This document shows positions 24,289 to 24,544 of a stretch of 24,544 bases of DNA, in pieces. Both the position numbers and the translations under genes were made by a program. The notes below the pieces were generated by a model. It did no database searches, had not been told where the DNA came from, and was given only the letters and a program-made list of their open reading frames with translations. Location: IMG/VR virus record IMGVR_UViG_3300009159_000305, positions 1-24,544 of that record. The stretch is one strand, 5' to 3'. Origin of the DNA: a virus. Numbering within the stretch: position 1 is the stretch's first letter; every line of letters begins with the position of its first letter.

Positions 24289-24544
24289 TCCATGGTACTA
24301 CTGTAACTTTAGATGTGACTTCTGTTACCTAACTAAAGAACAGCTAGACGATAAGACTCTATTAGATTTAAGAGTATTAGAAAATAGACTTGATGAAATA
24401 TTATTAGTCGAAGAGATCCATGGTATAGACTTATATGGTGGAGAGATAGGGTTATTAACCGAAGATTATGTAGAAGAGTTATGTGCCATAGTAAAATCAA
24501 GAGGTATAAATGACATAAACATAATCACTAATCTAAGTATGGTC
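24272..24544 (+). CDS. Radical SAM protein 4/5th of cassette, truncated by window end
   Basis: The reading frame from the ATG at 24272 stays open for 91 codons to the last base of the window. It begins MIISINPWYYCNFRCDFCYL, giving the cluster cysteines C11, C15 and C18, and carries LYGGEIG at 54-60 (SAM-binding GGE). ITNLSMV ends the visible part. It is thus the N-terminal third of another radical SAM enzyme. A GAGAGGG purine stretch (24262-24268) precedes the start, and the gene overlaps the preceding one by 17 bases. Whether it has a SPASM domain lies outside the window. Confidence 0.85.
   Translation, partial: MIISINPWYYCNFRCDFCYLTKEQLDDKTLLDLRVLENRLDEILLVEEIHGIDLYGGEIGLLTEDYVEELCAIVKSRGINDINIITNLSMV

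Noticed and set aside
1-24544. tRNA genes, CRISPR arrays, insertion sequences, integrase or attachment sites
   Set aside because: I saw no cloverleaf-like intergenic sequence, spaced short repeats, transposase motifs or integrase genes. No gene-free stretch longer than about 110 bases exists, and that one is the artefactual left arm.

Overview
This window is part of the late (virion) region of an AT-rich, T4-like contractile-tailed phage, followed by an unusual operon of enzyme genes. All real genes lie on the + strand, are packed end to end, and often overlap by 1 to 35 bases. The T4-like assignment rests on gp6-like and gp8-like baseplate wedge proteins in the T4 order, a giant DUF4815-type structural protein, NVTGN-repeat tail fibres, and two exact TATAAATA late-promoter boxes. 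The low GC and family mix fit a marine myovirus of the cyanophage/pelagimyophage kind. The host cannot be read from this window, and I saw no photosynthesis genes.

Layout. Bases 1-247 are a perfect fold-back inverted repeat (118-bp arms, 11-nt loop) that cuts off the 5' end of the gp6 gene; it is most likely an assembly or amplification artefact. Bases 112-7257 hold gp6, a gp7-position protein, a small structural/fibre protein and an enlarged gp8. A roughly 90-residue protein module recurs in three consecutive genes here. A late promoter at 7253 precedes a 1796-residue structural protein (7288-12678), a small coiled-coil protein, and two tandem fibre paralogues (12867-15155).

From 15140 to the end of the window lies an enzyme-rich cassette: a JmjC/cupin-like oxygenase, a radical SAM/SPASM protein, and then, behind its own late promoter, a 190-residue virion-like protein. 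The only cysteines and histidines of that protein form a C-terminal Cys-His-x-Ser triple repeat ending in RGRR. It is followed by two unrecognised proteins (239 and 400 aa), a second radical SAM/SPASM protein, a B12-binding-type radical SAM protein, two paralogous 2-oxoglutarate/Fe(II) oxygenase-fold proteins (one with an altered metal motif) flanking a 99-aa protein, a third radical SAM/SPASM protein, and the start of a fifth radical SAM protein cut by the window edge.

Working hypothesis (inference): the cassette is a phage-encoded post-translational modification system, analogous to RiPP maturation and to HxsA/B/C His-Xaa-Ser systems. It would modify the CHxS tail of a late-expressed virion protein, and perhaps the neighbouring fibres. 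The main alternative is that the CHxS tail is a metal-binding tip and the enzymes act on something else.
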